Of a stretch of DNA of 35,789 nucleotides, positions 21,911 through 29,888 are shown one piece after another. A program made the position numbers and the translations under genes. Source of the stretch: an uncultured Bacteroidota bacterium. Its GTDB lineage: Bacteria; Bacteroidota; Bacteroidia; Flavobacteriales; Flavobacteriaceae. The stretch's first letter is position 1. Every line of letters begins with the position of its first letter. The notes below the pieces were generated by a model that saw only the letters and a list, made by a program, of their open reading frames with translations, made no database searches and was not told where the DNA came from. The stretch lies in NCBI GenBank assembly GCA_913062555.1, contig CAJXVU010000034.1:1-35789 (forward strand), written 5' to 3'.

Positions 21911-23598
21911 TTAATCTCAAAAACACTTAAAACGCCTGCATGATCTGATGGAAACATTTGATCTTGGTCTGGGTGTTGGTCAATAACTCTTGAATCTATA
22001 GGCATAACTTTAGGACCTTTATAATAAATAAAATCAATTCTAAAATCATCACAATAGTTGTAAAGTGGAGACCATGTTTTACCAATGTATTTCACAGGAT
22101 CTGGATAGAGTTCTCTAAAACTATCTTTATAGCCTTGTTGCATCATTATTTTACTCACAGGAAAGTCAACTTCTTTATTGTAGTGTAAGCCGGCTTCTGC
22201 AGTGCCTTTAGTCCAGTCCAAATGTGAGCAAGAGTTGAAATCTCCCCCAAATATTACTGGTGTATTCTTATCTGTTGCATAAACAGAAAGATCTTTTTCT
22301 AATATTGCATTTAGGTCGCTTACAGCATAATTCATATCACCATCAATCATTTCTTTTACCGTGTAATTAGGATCGTTAATTTCCATAGTATAATCAGGTA
22401 AAGCATAGCGTAACCAAACATCCCAAACAATGACTTCTTTGTTATTTGGCATTTTTATTTTGGCCCCAATACTATAGAAACCCTTAAAATTTGAAGGGTA
22501 TTGTGCTACTATGGGATAGCGGCTAAAGATTGCTAAGTTATCTTTATCTCCAAGCGTATAATGATAAAAGCCTAGTTGCTCTGCTATTAGGTTTGCGGCA
22601 CCATAGGTTTCAATCATTAAAATTACATCGGCAGTTGATGCCTTTATAATATCAATAATGCGTTGTCGTCCTAATTCTTCTCCATTTTCAACACCTCCAT
22701 GCCAAATATTCCATGATAAAACCTTTAAAATATTATCATCTTGTGAATTGTTCAAGCCTTCAAAAACACTTTTGTCTTTTGGCAAACTTATATAATCTGA
22801 CGCCATATATTGTCCTTTGAAAGCGCTATTAAAATTTCGAATATAAACAGGAGTGTTGCTCGTTGCTGTACTCGAGTACTGTTTTTTAATATCGCCATGA
22901 AAACGCCCTGAAATATCAGTGGCATCCAAGGCTTCATCATCAAAACCAAAACAGGCCAATAAATTGGAATAATTTTTATGATTCTTTTTCAAAGGACTAT
23001 ACATCCATTTTTTTATCGTGTTTTGATCAACTGCAATATTCCAGATTCTCAGTTCATCTATACTTCCATTAAAAAAAGAGTCACTATCATTAGCACCTAT
23101 AAAAGAGGGGCAAATACCTTTCCCTCCCCGGCCTTTGGCCGCTATTTCTCCATCAATATAAAGTGTGTTTTCTATGCCATTATTAACGACTGCCAAATGA
23201 TGCCATTCAGCATCTAACTTATAAGTTGCTTTTAAGCTATCACCAACTGTTGGATAACCATTTTTTATACTAAGAGGAGTTTGCTCCCAGGCTTTAATTG
23301 TTGCCCAACCATTGGAAATAATAGCTTCATTTGGATTCCATAAACTATCATTGCCTTTTACCCAAACCGAGAGAGTCCAAGTGTCTGTAATTGGTTTTAA
23401 AAAAAGATCAACCTTATCATCTATGCCATCAAATTGTAAGGCATTGTTCGAATACAATTTGGAGTTGTTAATTGAATTGATTGTATTAGAATCTTTACAA
23501 GAAATACTTAGTAAGAGTATCAATATAAATGATGAATTATACAGTCGGGAGAGGCTTGTTTTCTTGCAAATACGGATTATGATCTTAACTGATTTCAA
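21907..23598 (-). CDS. Lipoprotein with LamG-like domain fused to endonuclease/exonuclease/phosphatase domain
   Basis: 563 residues. The signal FILILLLSISC gives a lipidated Cys34. Residues about 48-215 form a LamG/concanavalin-like sandwich (NALQFDGIDDKVDLFLKP, WTLSVWVKGND, HHLAVVNNGIENTLYIDGE). Residues about 285-563 form an endonuclease/exonuclease/phosphatase fold: VLSWNIWHGG, MIETYG (metal-binding Glu), FGGDFNSCSHLDW, RIDFIYYKG and the final PSDHAGVLS with the catalytic Asp-His. The catalytic residues look intact. Substrate could be nucleic acid, phospholipid head group or phosphorylated sugar; the carbohydrate-type sandwich favours a surface polymer. Surface location is inferred. The EamA gene precedes it by 31 bases. 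Confidence 0.88.
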   Translation of the reverse strand: MKSVKIIIRICKKTSLSRLYNSSFILILLLSISCKDSNTINSINNSKLYSNNALQFDGIDDKVDLFLKPITDTWTLSVWVKGNDSLWNPNEAIISNGWATIKAWEQTPLSIKNGYPTVGDSLKATYKLDAEWHHLAVVNNGIENTLYIDGEIAAKGRGGKGICPSFIGANDSDSFFNGSIDELRIWNIAVDQNTIKKWMYSPLKKNHKNYSNLLACFGFDDEALDATDISGRFHGDIKKQYSSTATSNTPVYIRNFNSAFKGQYMASDYISLPKDKSVFEGLNNSQDDNILKVLSWNIWHGGVENGEELGRQRIIDIIKASTADVILMIETYGAANLIAEQLGFYHYTLGDKDNLAIFSRYPIVAQYPSNFKGFYSIGAKIKMPNNKEVIVWDVWLRYALPDYTMEINDPNYTVKEMIDGDMNYAVSDLNAILEKDLSVYATDKNTPVIFGGDFNSCSHLDWTKGTAEAGLHYNKEVDFPVSKIMMQQGYKDSFRELYPDPVKYIGKTWSPLYNYCDDFRIDFIYYKGPKVMPIDSRVIDQHPDQDQMFPSDHAGVLSVFEIN

Positions 23599-23629
23599 GG
23601 CTTGGTTTTATTAGTTTAATTATAAGAAA

Positions 23630-24541
23630 TTAATGTTGTTTTTTTGATTTCATACTTATCAGATATACGCCTGAAGCTACTAATAAACAACTTAATATTT
23701 TTATTAGGTTTATATCTTGAGCATATTCATTATGTCCCAATACATAAGCATAAATACTAACCATAATAAAGCTCACCGCTGGTTGCAAATACACATAACT
23801 TCCGGTTACCGATGGTGAGACATAATTAAGGGCATAAATATTAAATAAATATGCTAAGAAGGTAGTGCAAACAATCACAAAAGTAACCACCAAATAAGTA
23901 TTTAAGGTAAATGCACTATAATCTGTGGTTAAAGCATCATTCACACCTATAGGGAATACAAACATAAACCCGAATAGAAAAACCCAACTAATCACGGTGA
24001 TGGCGCTATACTTTTTCATCATTGGTTTTACAAGGACCAGATACAATGCATATGAACAGGCATTTATAAAAATAAAGAGGTTTCCTAAAATAGAACTGTT
24101 TCCCCCTGTTGTATTGCCATATCCAATTAATAATACAGCCCCAATTGCTCCAATGGTAATTCCTAGGAGTTTGTTTCTAGTAATCTTTTCTTTTAAAATA
24201 ATTGCACTAAAAATTAATACCATTACTGGGATAGCAGTAATTATAATAGAAGCGTCAATGGGAGAGGTTAAACTTAATCCGTGAAAAAACAACAATTGAT
24301 TTGTTGCAACGCCTAGTAAGCCACAGAGAATTAATAACAAAAAATCTTTTTTCTCAATTTTTTCTTTAATGAAATATTTTATAATCCAAAACAGTATTCC
24401 AGCACCTATAATTCTCAAAAAAACAAAAGCTGAAGGGCCTATTTTATTGGGCATAATGCCTTTAGCAACCAAATAATTTATTCCATAAATAACATTTGCT
24501 CCCAATAAGGCAAGATGTGCTTTTAAAGTATTGTTCTGCAA
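23630..24541 (-). CDS. EamA/DMT-family transporter
   Basis: 303 residues, ten membrane helices in two five-helix EamA repeats, inner membrane. YGINYLVAKGIMPNKIGPSAFVFLR in the first repeat and SVTGSYVYLQPAVSFIMVSIYAYVLG in the second are typical of the drug/metabolite transporter superfamily. Substrate unknown; relatives export amino acids or metabolites. A strong candidate promoter lies just upstream, divergent from leuS, and two tandem copies of an 11-base repeat cover the predicted start of its transcript. The lipoprotein gene downstream may be co-transcribed. Confidence 0.9.
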   Translation of the reverse strand: MQNNTLKAHLALLGANVIYGINYLVAKGIMPNKIGPSAFVFLRIIGAGILFWIIKYFIKEKIEKKDFLLLILCGLLGVATNQLLFFHGLSLTSPIDASIIITAIPVMVLIFSAIILKEKITRNKLLGITIGAIGAVLLIGYGNTTGGNSSILGNLFIFINACSYALYLVLVKPMMKKYSAITVISWVFLFGFMFVFPIGVNDALTTDYSAFTLNTYLVVTFVIVCTTFLAYLFNIYALNYVSPSVTGSYVYLQPAVSFIMVSIYAYVLGHNEYAQDINLIKILSCLLVASGVYLISMKSKKQH

Positions 24542-24554
24542 TTTTTATGAGTTT

Positions 24555-24576
24555 AATTAGAATTCAATTAGAATTC
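24555..24576. repeat. Tandem 11-base repeat at the EamA transcription start
   Basis: AATTAGAATTC occurs twice head-to-tail (24555-24565 and 24566-24576), each unit containing the palindrome GAATTC. It covers the predicted start (about 24570) of the leftward EamA transcript and could be an operator. Confidence 0.55.
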
Positions 24577-24604
24577 AAAAGTAAAGGTTTTTTCATTCAT
24601 ACAA
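24576..24604 (-). promoter_or_regulatory. Promoter of the EamA transporter gene
   Basis: On the minus strand, TTG (24604-24602), an 18-base spacer and TACTTTTG (24583-24576) fit the Bacteroidota TTG / TAnnTTTG pair well. Transcript start expected near 24570, about 29 bases before the ATG. Confidence 0.6.
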
Positions 24605-24611
24605 TAAACCG

Positions 24612-24619
24612 TAAATTTG
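24612..24619 (+). promoter_or_regulatory. -7 promoter box for leuS (distal promoter)
   Basis: TAAATTTG matches TAnnTTTG and would start a leader of about 180 bases. A second exact match, TATATTTG at 24764-24771, lies closer to leuS and would give a leader of about 30 bases. Confidence 0.5.
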
Positions 24620-24625
24620 CCACTT

Positions 24626-24808
24626 CAAAAAGCGACAGTAAGGGATTTTACAAACCGCTTTTTAAGAATATTTAGCTAGATCGAAACAATGACAATGAAA
24701 CTTCCATAACGAGGATTTCAATACTCAAGGGAGCAACGATATAGATGTCATATGCATCAGACTTATATTTGTAGAAGTCCAGCGGTTAAAGAAGAATAAA
24801 AGGAACAC
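24626..24808 (+). ncRNA. Long structured 5' leader of leuS
   Basis: About 180 non-coding bases from the distal promoter to the leuS ATG. AAAAAGCG (24627-24634) pairs with CGCTTTTT (24656-24663), enclosing a second helix GTAA/TTAC (24638-24641 with 24648-24651); the 3' arm ends in a T-run, so it resembles an intrinsic terminator directly after the start. A second short hairpin GACTT/AAGTC lies at about 24760-24779. No T-box signature is seen. A tiny six-codon frame near 24690 has only one Leu codon. Function is conjecture. Confidence 0.35.
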
Positions 24809-27622
24809 ATGAAATACGATTTTAACGCGATTGAAACCAAATGGCAAAATTATTGGGCAGAAAACAAAACGTTTAGAGCTGTAAATAATTCTGAAAAGCC
24901 AAAATACTATGTATTAGATATGTTTCCTTATCCTAGTGGAGCAGGACTACATGTTGGGCATCCACTTGGGTATATTGCATCAGATATTTATGCGCGTTAC
25001 AAACGTCATAAAGGTTTCAATGTTTTGCACCCTCAAGGATATGATAGCTTTGGACTACCGGCAGAACAGTATGCCATTCAAACTGGACAGCATCCTGCTT
25101 TAACTACTGCAGCCAATATTAAAACATACAGACGTCAGTTAGATCAAATTGGTTTTTCTTTCGATTGGTCTCGGGAAGTACGAACTTCTAGTCCCGACTA
25201 TTATAAATGGACACAGTGGATTTTTATACAACTGTTTGAGTCTTGGTATAATAGTGATACAGATAAAGCAGATTCCATTACTAACTTAGTCAATGCTTTT
25301 GCTTCCGAAGGGAATGCAACAGTAAATGCAGTTTGTGATGATGGAATCGAAGCCTTTTCTGCCGAAGAATGGAATGGGTATTCTTCTGAAAAACAACAAG
25401 AAATATTATTACAATATAGGTTAACCTATTTAGCAGAGACCGAAGTCAATTGGTGTCCTGCATTAGGAACCGTTTTAGCAAACGATGAAATAGTTAATGG
25501 TGTTTCTGAGCGTGGTGGACATCCTGTGGTTCGGAAAAAAATGACCCAATGGAGTATGCGTATTTCTGCTTATGCCGAACGATTATTACAAGGTTTAAAT
25601 ACTATTGATTGGACAGACTCATTAAAAGAAAGTCAGCGTAACTGGATTGGTAAATCTGTTGGAGCATCAGTTTCATTTAGTGTAAATGAACATGATGAGA
25701 TTATTGATGTTTTTACAACCCGTCCTGATACGATATTTGGAGTGAGTTTTATGACTTTAGCACCAGAGCATGATTTGGTTTCCAAATTAACTACAACAGC
25801 ACAAAAAGAGGCAGTAGAAGCTTATGTTTTGGCAACGGCGAAGCGTAGTGAACGTGATAGAATGGCTGATGTGAAAACAATTTCTGGTGTGTTTACTGGG
25901 GCCTATGCCGAGCATCCATTTACAAAAACACCTATTCCAATATGGATTGGAGATTATGTTCTTGCCGGATATGGAACAGGAGCAGTGATGTCAGTTCCTT
26001 GTGGTGATCAACGAGATTACGATTTTGCAAAACATTTTGAAATCGCGATTCCTAATATTTTTGAAGGTGTAGATATTAGTCAAGAAGCTTATGCCGATAA
26101 AAATAATACCTCAATTGCAAATAGTGACTTCCTAAATGGGATGAACTATAAAAAGGCGACCAAGCGTGCTATTTATGAGTTGGAACAACTGGGTCAAGGA
26201 GAAGGGAAAACAAATTACCGATTACGTGATGCTGTATTTTCTCGTCAACGTTATTGGGGAGAGCCATTCCCAGTGTATTACGTAAATGGAATGCCACAAA
26301 TGATTGATAAAGCACATTTGCCGATTCAATTGCCAGAAGTAGAAAAATATTTACCTACTGAAACAGGAGAGCCACCATTAGGGAATGCTACCGTTTGGGC
26401 ATGGTGTACGGAAACAAATACCGTAGTAGAGAATGAAAAAATAAATAATACCAGCGTGTTCTCATTAGAGCTCAACACTATGCCAGGATGGGCAGGCAGT
26501 TCTTGGTATTTTAATCGCTACATGGATGCCGATAATACTGAAGAATTTGCAAGCCAAGAAGCCCTTAGCTATTGGAAAGATGTCGATTTATACATTGGAG
26601 GGAGTGAACATGCCACAGGACATTTATTATATTCACGTTTCTGGCAAAAATTTTTATTTGATAAAGGTGTTGTGCCTGTGGATGAGTTTGCTAAAAAATT
26701 GATTAACCAAGGAATGATCCTTGGAACCAGTGCAATTGTTTATAGAGTAGCAGGTACAAACAAGTATGTTTCTAAAGGCTTAAAGCATGATTATGAAGTT
26801 GAAGAATTACGTGTTGATGTCAATATGGTAAACGCTTCTGATGAAATAAACATTGATGATTTAAAAAATTGGCAGCCACAATTTAACACTGCTGAATTTA
26901 TACTTGAAGATGGTAATTATATCGTTGGGCGAAGCGTAGAGAAAATGTCTAAACGGTGGTACAACGTGGTAAATCCTGAAGAAATTTGTGAGCAATATGG
27001 TGCCGATAGTTTACGTCTGTATGAAATGTTTTTAGGGCCTTTAGAGCAATATAAACCATGGAATACTGCAGGGATAACAGGTGTGCATAGCTTCTTGAAG
27101 AAATTATGGAAATTATACTTTGATGATAATGGATTAAAACTCACCAATGCTTCTGCAACAAAAGATAATTTAAAGACTTTACATAAAACCATAAAGAAAG
27201 TAGAAGAAGATATAGAGAATTTCTCCTTCAATACTTCGGTGTCTACATTTATGATCGCCGTGAATGAGTTAACCGCTCAAAAATGTACAAGCAAAAAAAT
27301 TTTAGAACCCTTATTGATCGTAGTTTCACCTTATGCACCGCATATTGCTGAAGAATTATGGAATGCATTAGGGAATACTGACTCGATTTCAACAACAGGA
27401 TTTCCAGTTTTTGAGGCGAATCATTTAGTAGAAAGTAGTAAAAATTATCCAATTTCTTTTAATGGTAAAATGCGCTTCACCATGGAGCTGCCATTAGATA
27501 TGTCTAAGGATGACATTGAGGCAGCTGTTTTAGCACATGAAAAAACAAATGAGCAACTGCAAGGTCGTACGCCTAAAAAAGTAATTGTTGTACCCGGTAA
27601 AATTGTAAACATTGTTGGATAA
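24809..27622 (+). CDS. leuS: Leucine-tRNA ligase
   Basis: 937 residues, class-I aminoacyl-tRNA synthetase that charges tRNA-Leu. HIGH-type motif HVGH (48-51) in PYPSGAGLHVGHPLGY, KMSKR at 712-716, and the editing domain with TRPDTIFG are intact. Longer than the roughly 860 residues of E. coli because of an insert after SWYNSDTDKADS (about 150-195) and an extended region between NQGMILG and KMSKR, as is common in Bacteroidota. The ATG at 24809 opens the canonical MKYDFNAIETKWQ. Its last 11 bases overlap the SemiSWEET gene. The leader is structured and has two candidate promoters. Confidence 0.98.
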   Translation: MKYDFNAIETKWQNYWAENKTFRAVNNSEKPKYYVLDMFPYPSGAGLHVGHPLGYIASDIYARYKRHKGFNVLHPQGYDSFGLPAEQYAIQTGQHPALTTAANIKTYRRQLDQIGFSFDWSREVRTSSPDYYKWTQWIFIQLFESWYNSDTDKADSITNLVNAFASEGNATVNAVCDDGIEAFSAEEWNGYSSEKQQEILLQYRLTYLAETEVNWCPALGTVLANDEIVNGVSERGGHPVVRKKMTQWSMRISAYAERLLQGLNTIDWTDSLKESQRNWIGKSVGASVSFSVNEHDEIIDVFTTRPDTIFGVSFMTLAPEHDLVSKLTTTAQKEAVEAYVLATAKRSERDRMADVKTISGVFTGAYAEHPFTKTPIPIWIGDYVLAGYGTGAVMSVPCGDQRDYDFAKHFEIAIPNIFEGVDISQEAYADKNNTSIANSDFLNGMNYKKATKRAIYELEQLGQGEGKTNYRLRDAVFSRQRYWGEPFPVYYVNGMPQMIDKAHLPIQLPEVEKYLPTETGEPPLGNATVWAWCTETNTVVENEKINNTSVFSLELNTMPGWAGSSWYFNRYMDADNTEEFASQEALSYWKDVDLYIGGSEHATGHLLYSRFWQKFLFDKGVVPVDEFAKKLINQGMILGTSAIVYRVAGTNKYVSKGLKHDYEVEELRVDVNMVNASDEINIDDLKNWQPQFNTAEFILEDGNYIVGRSVEKMSKRWYNVVNPEEICEQYGADSLRLYEMFLGPLEQYKPWNTAGITGVHSFLKKLWKLYFDDNGLKLTNASATKDNLKTLHKTIKKVEEDIENFSFNTSVSTFMIAVNELTAQKCTSKKILEPLLIVVSPYAPHIAEELWNALGNTDSISTTGFPVFEANHLVESSKNYPISFNGKMRFTMELPLDMSKDDIEAAVLAHEKTNEQLQGRTPKKVIVVPGKIVNIVG

Positions 27623-27878
27623 TATAGAAATAATAGGACTTATTGCAGCTGTTTTAACGACATCTGCATTTTTACCTCAAGTGTATAAAACTTATAAAAG
27701 TAAGGACGTGTCATCACTATCTATGCCGATGTTATTACTCTTTTTTGTGGGGATTATCCTTTGGTTTATTTATGGGATCATTATTGAAAGTTTTTCATTG
27801 ATGATGGCCAATGGGATCACCATTGGTTCTTATGCCTTACTTATCTTTTTTAAGTTAAAATACGCTAAGAATAATTAA
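27612..27878 (+). CDS. SemiSWEET-type sugar transporter (PQ-loop)
   Basis: 88 residues, one triple-helix bundle. TSAFLPQVYKTYKSKDVSSLSM contains the PQ motif and the following conserved segment of bacterial SemiSWEETs, which dimerise in the inner membrane to move sugars by facilitated diffusion. The other helices are LLLFFVGIILWFIYGIII and ANGITIGSYALLIFF. Starts at one of two adjacent TTG codons (27612 or 27615); no ATG fits. It overlaps leuS by up to 11 bases, so translation is likely coupled to it. The sugar is not identifiable. Confidence 0.9.
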   Translation: MLDNIEIIGLIAAVLTTSAFLPQVYKTYKSKDVSSLSMPMLLLFFVGIILWFIYGIIIESFSLMMANGITIGSYALLIFFKLKYAKNN

Positions 27879-27915
27879 TGTATAAATTGCGAAAACACCT
27901 AACCTTAAAAGCATC

Positions 27916-27923
27916 TAATTTTG
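27916..27923 (+). promoter_or_regulatory. -7 promoter box for the GTP cyclohydrolase II homologue
   Basis: TAATTTTG matches TAnnTTTG. It overlaps the in-frame TTG at 27921, so a transcript from here would start about 3 bases before the ATG at 27933, favouring that ATG and a nearly leaderless mRNA. Confidence 0.4.
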
Positions 27924-27932
27924 ATTATAAAA

Positions 27933-28433
27933 ATGGCGGAGGGAAACCTCAAAACAAAATATGGAGAATATCATGAAATTCTCTATTATGATGGACAGAA
28001 AGAATCCTATGCCCTTATCATGGGAGATGTGAAGGGTGAAGAAGATGTGCTATGTCGTGTACACTCTTCATGTATTTTTGGGCATCACTTTAATAGTATT
28101 GAATGTGACTGTAGAGAGCAAATGGAGATTTCTCAGCAGCTTATCCAAAAGGAAGGCAAAGGGATTGTAATATGGCTAGATCAGGAAGGTAAAGGAAATG
28201 GCCACTATGCATTACTAAAAAGTGCGGCGTTCAAAAAACAAGGAATGTCACAAGCTGAAGCTTATGAAGCCGTTGGTTTTAAAAAAGATGCCAGAGATTT
28301 TAGAAGTGCTGCTAAAATTTTAAAAGAGATCGGTGTGAAATCAATAAGGATGTTGACTAACAACCCTAAAAAAGTTGAAACGCTTACTCAATATGGGATT
28401 ACTGTAGCTGGTATGGCCGAAACAAAATTATAA
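27933..28433 (+). CDS. Divergent stand-alone GTP cyclohydrolase II homologue
   Basis: 166 residues from the ATG at 27933; an upstream in-frame TTG (27921) is rejected because it lies within a -7 box. GTP cyclohydrolase II opens GTP to the pyrimidine that enters riboflavin synthesis. Zinc ligands Cys47, Cys58 and Cys60 (RVHSSCIFGH...ECDC), the DxR pair Asp119/Arg121 and the LTNNPKK motif (141-147) are kept with the same spacing as in E. coli RibA. A gapless alignment places Ala98 where RibA has catalytic Tyr105, and the chain ends about 30 residues earlier. No RibB domain is fused. It may make a different product than RibA. Confidence 0.85.
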   Translation: MAEGNLKTKYGEYHEILYYDGQKESYALIMGDVKGEEDVLCRVHSSCIFGHHFNSIECDCREQMEISQQLIQKEGKGIVIWLDQEGKGNGHYALLKSAAFKKQGMSQAEAYEAVGFKKDARDFRSAAKILKEIGVKSIRMLTNNPKKVETLTQYGITVAGMAETKL

Positions 28434-28528
28434 GTCTGCTTTATTAAAACTGACAAAATTTCTTAACTTTTGTTTGGCGTATTTTTTGCTATAACTAATG
28501 TACATTTATAGTTCAAAAAGAAAAAGAC

Positions 28529-29224
28529 ATGTATACATATTATATATTATTAGGAGGAATTGCTTTGGTAAGTTGGTTGGTGAGTAACCAATTGAAACGA
28601 AAGTTTAAAAAATACTCGAAAGTAAAATTACGAAATGGAATGAGTGGTGCTGAGATTGCAGAGAAAATGTTAGCCGATCATGGGATTTCAGATGTAAAAG
28701 TAGTTTCTGTAGCTGGTCGTTTAACCGATCATTACAATCCAAAAGACAAAACGGTAAACTTGAGTGAAGCTGTATATTCAGAACGGAATGCTGCCGCAGC
28801 GGCAGTTGCAGCTCATGAGTGTGGTCATGCTGTCCAACATGCCCAGGCATATGCTTGGTTACAAATGCGATCTACATTAGTCCCTGTGGTGAGTGTGACT
28901 TCTAGCATGTCAATGTGGGTTATAATTGGAGGGATCATGCTTATGTCAGCAAATATACTTGGAGGAATGGGCTATTTTGTAGCCATTGGAGGTTTAGTGA
29001 TGATGGGCTTTGCTACCCTATTTAGTTTTATAACCTTACCAGTGGAATACGACGCAAGTAATAGAGCTCTGGCATGGTTAAAAAATAAACATATGCTGTC
29101 TCAGGAGGAGTATAAAGGATCTGAAGATGCCTTAAAATGGGCGGCAAGAACCTATTTGGTTGCTGCGATTGGTGCCTTAGCTTCTTTAGTGTATTGGGCT
29201 TTCCAAATAATGGGTAGAGATTAA
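28529..29224 (+). CDS. Membrane zinc metallopeptidase (YugP family)
   Basis: 231 residues. A membrane helix at the N-terminus (about 3-20), a cytoplasmic catalytic domain with the gluzincin-type HECGH motif (96-100) in AAHECGHAVQHAQ, and further helices around 120-165 and at the C-terminus. LTDHYNPKDKTVNLSE ahead of the active site and LPVEYDASNRALAWL after it match the Zn_peptidase_2/YugP family (PF04298), putative membrane proteases without a clear substrate. Probably its own transcript: a TACATTTA box lies at 28501-28508. Followed by a clean terminator at 29252-29277. Confidence 0.92.
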   Translation: MYTYYILLGGIALVSWLVSNQLKRKFKKYSKVKLRNGMSGAEIAEKMLADHGISDVKVVSVAGRLTDHYNPKDKTVNLSEAVYSERNAAAAAVAAHECGHAVQHAQAYAWLQMRSTLVPVVSVTSSMSMWVIIGGIMLMSANILGGMGYFVAIGGLVMMGFATLFSFITLPVEYDASNRALAWLKNKHMLSQEEYKGSEDALKWAARTYLVAAIGALASLVYWAFQIMGRD

Positions 29225-29251
29225 ACATTTTTATAAGATAAATTTTAAAAG

Positions 29252-29277
29252 CTCTGAAATATTTTCAGAGTTTTTTT
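29252..29277 (+). terminator. Intrinsic terminator after the metallopeptidase gene
   Basis: CTCTGAAA (29252-29259) pairs perfectly with TTTCAGAG (29263-29270), 3-base loop, followed by seven T. Confidence 0.87.
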
Positions 29278-29292
29278 GTGAAGAGATAAGAC

Positions 29293-29320
29293 TTGTCTAT
29301 CAAATTTTAAGGCATATTTG
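29293..29320 (+). promoter_or_regulatory. Promoter in a gene-free region, upstream of a candidate small RNA
   Basis: TTG (29293-29295), 17-base spacer, CATATTTG (29313-29320): one mismatch from the TTG / TAnnTTTG pair. No coding frame follows, but a terminator does. Confidence 0.5.
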
Positions 29321-29326
29321 CGTCAT

Positions 29327-29447
29327 TGTTACTGTTGTTTTGGTGTATCCTTAGTGTTTTTAAGGGACTAGCTCTAAAAAATAGTGTCATTCAAAATATA
29401 GAGTGGTAGATTTATCTAACCTGTGAAGTTAATTTGCAGGTTTTTTT
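29327..29447 (+). ncRNA. Candidate free-standing small RNA of about 120 nt
   Basis: Bounded by the promoter at 29293-29320 and a terminator, AACCTG (29418-29423) / CAGGTT (29437-29442) followed by T to 29447. Inside are a CCTTA/TAAGG hairpin (near 29348-29364), CTCTA/TAGAG arms (near 29371-29403) and the palindrome TAGATTTATCTA (about 29407-29418). No start codon with a supportable frame. It does not match tmRNA, RNase P, SRP RNA or a riboswitch I can recognise; 6S-type RNA cannot be excluded. Confidence 0.42.
29418..29447 (+). terminator. Terminator of the candidate small RNA
   Basis: AACCTG (29418-29423) and CAGGTT (29437-29442) with a 13-base loop and a run of seven T (29441-29447). It does not close any visible gene. 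Confidence 0.6.
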
Positions 29448-29484
29448 ATTGACATTATTTTATGGGAACCCTAGCGTTAAAAAC

Positions 29485-29510
29485 AAAAAAACCGCATATG
29501 ATGCAGTTTT
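29485..29510 (-). terminator. Leftward terminator for the small exported protein gene
   Basis: On the minus strand, AAAACTGCAT pairs with ATGCGGTTTT with one mismatch and a 3-base loop (29510-29488), followed by a T-run (complement of the A-run 29485-29491). It ends the gene at 29545-29802. Confidence 0.7.
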
Positions 29511-29544
29511 AAGATAAATGATGAGGGAAGAGATTAAGAATCGA

Positions 29545-29802
29545 TTAACACTTCACATTAGTTTTTCCTTTTAAACGAAGGCTTCTAATATAAGTTTTTA
29601 CGTTAATGATATCATTACTCTTTTTATAGTTAAGGTCTAAGTATTGTGTTTTAGGATCAATACTAATTTTTTCTACTTTTTTAAGTGCAATTTCGGTATT
29701 AATAGTTGTGTTGATTTCAACTTTAACTTTTTCAGAATCGTTTTGAGCAGTCGCTAAAAAAGGGACGATTAAGAAGGCGATAACTATTAATACTTTGTTC
29801 AT
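29545..29802 (-). CDS. Small exported hypothetical protein
   Basis: 85 residues. A signal peptide, MNKVLIVIAFLIVPFLATAQ, ends with the A-T-A-Q pattern usual in Flavobacteriia. The mature part of about 65 residues is charged and strand-prone (KVKVEINTTINTEIALKKVEKISIDPKTQYLDLNYKKSND, split by no obvious motif) and ends in Cys. The start at 29802 is preferred to an in-frame ATG 18 codons upstream because it opens the signal peptide. No family recognised. Single gene with its own terminator. Confidence 0.62.
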   Translation of the reverse strand: MNKVLIVIAFLIVPFLATAQNDSEKVKVEINTTINTEIALKKVEKISIDPKTQYLDLNYKKSNDIINVKTYIRSLRLKGKTNVKC

Positions 29803-29888
29803 GATTTGAGTAGGTTTCTGAAACAAAGAAAGGGTACAGTAGTAGTTATATCTCAAAATAATTGATAAGATGCAAAAAAATCTAGTTT

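Noticed and set aside
24680..24710. Six-codon leader peptide (MTMKLP) before leuS
   Set aside because: Only one Leu codon and no adjacent alternative terminator/antiterminator pair; not a convincing attenuation peptide.
24620..24808. T-box riboswitch before leuS
   Set aside because: No specifier-loop arrangement or T-box TGGN-type conserved sequence can be found, and T-boxes are not usual in Bacteroidota.
29803..29856. Upstream ATG for the small exported protein gene
   Set aside because: It would place 18 polar/aromatic residues before an obvious signal peptide starting at 29802.
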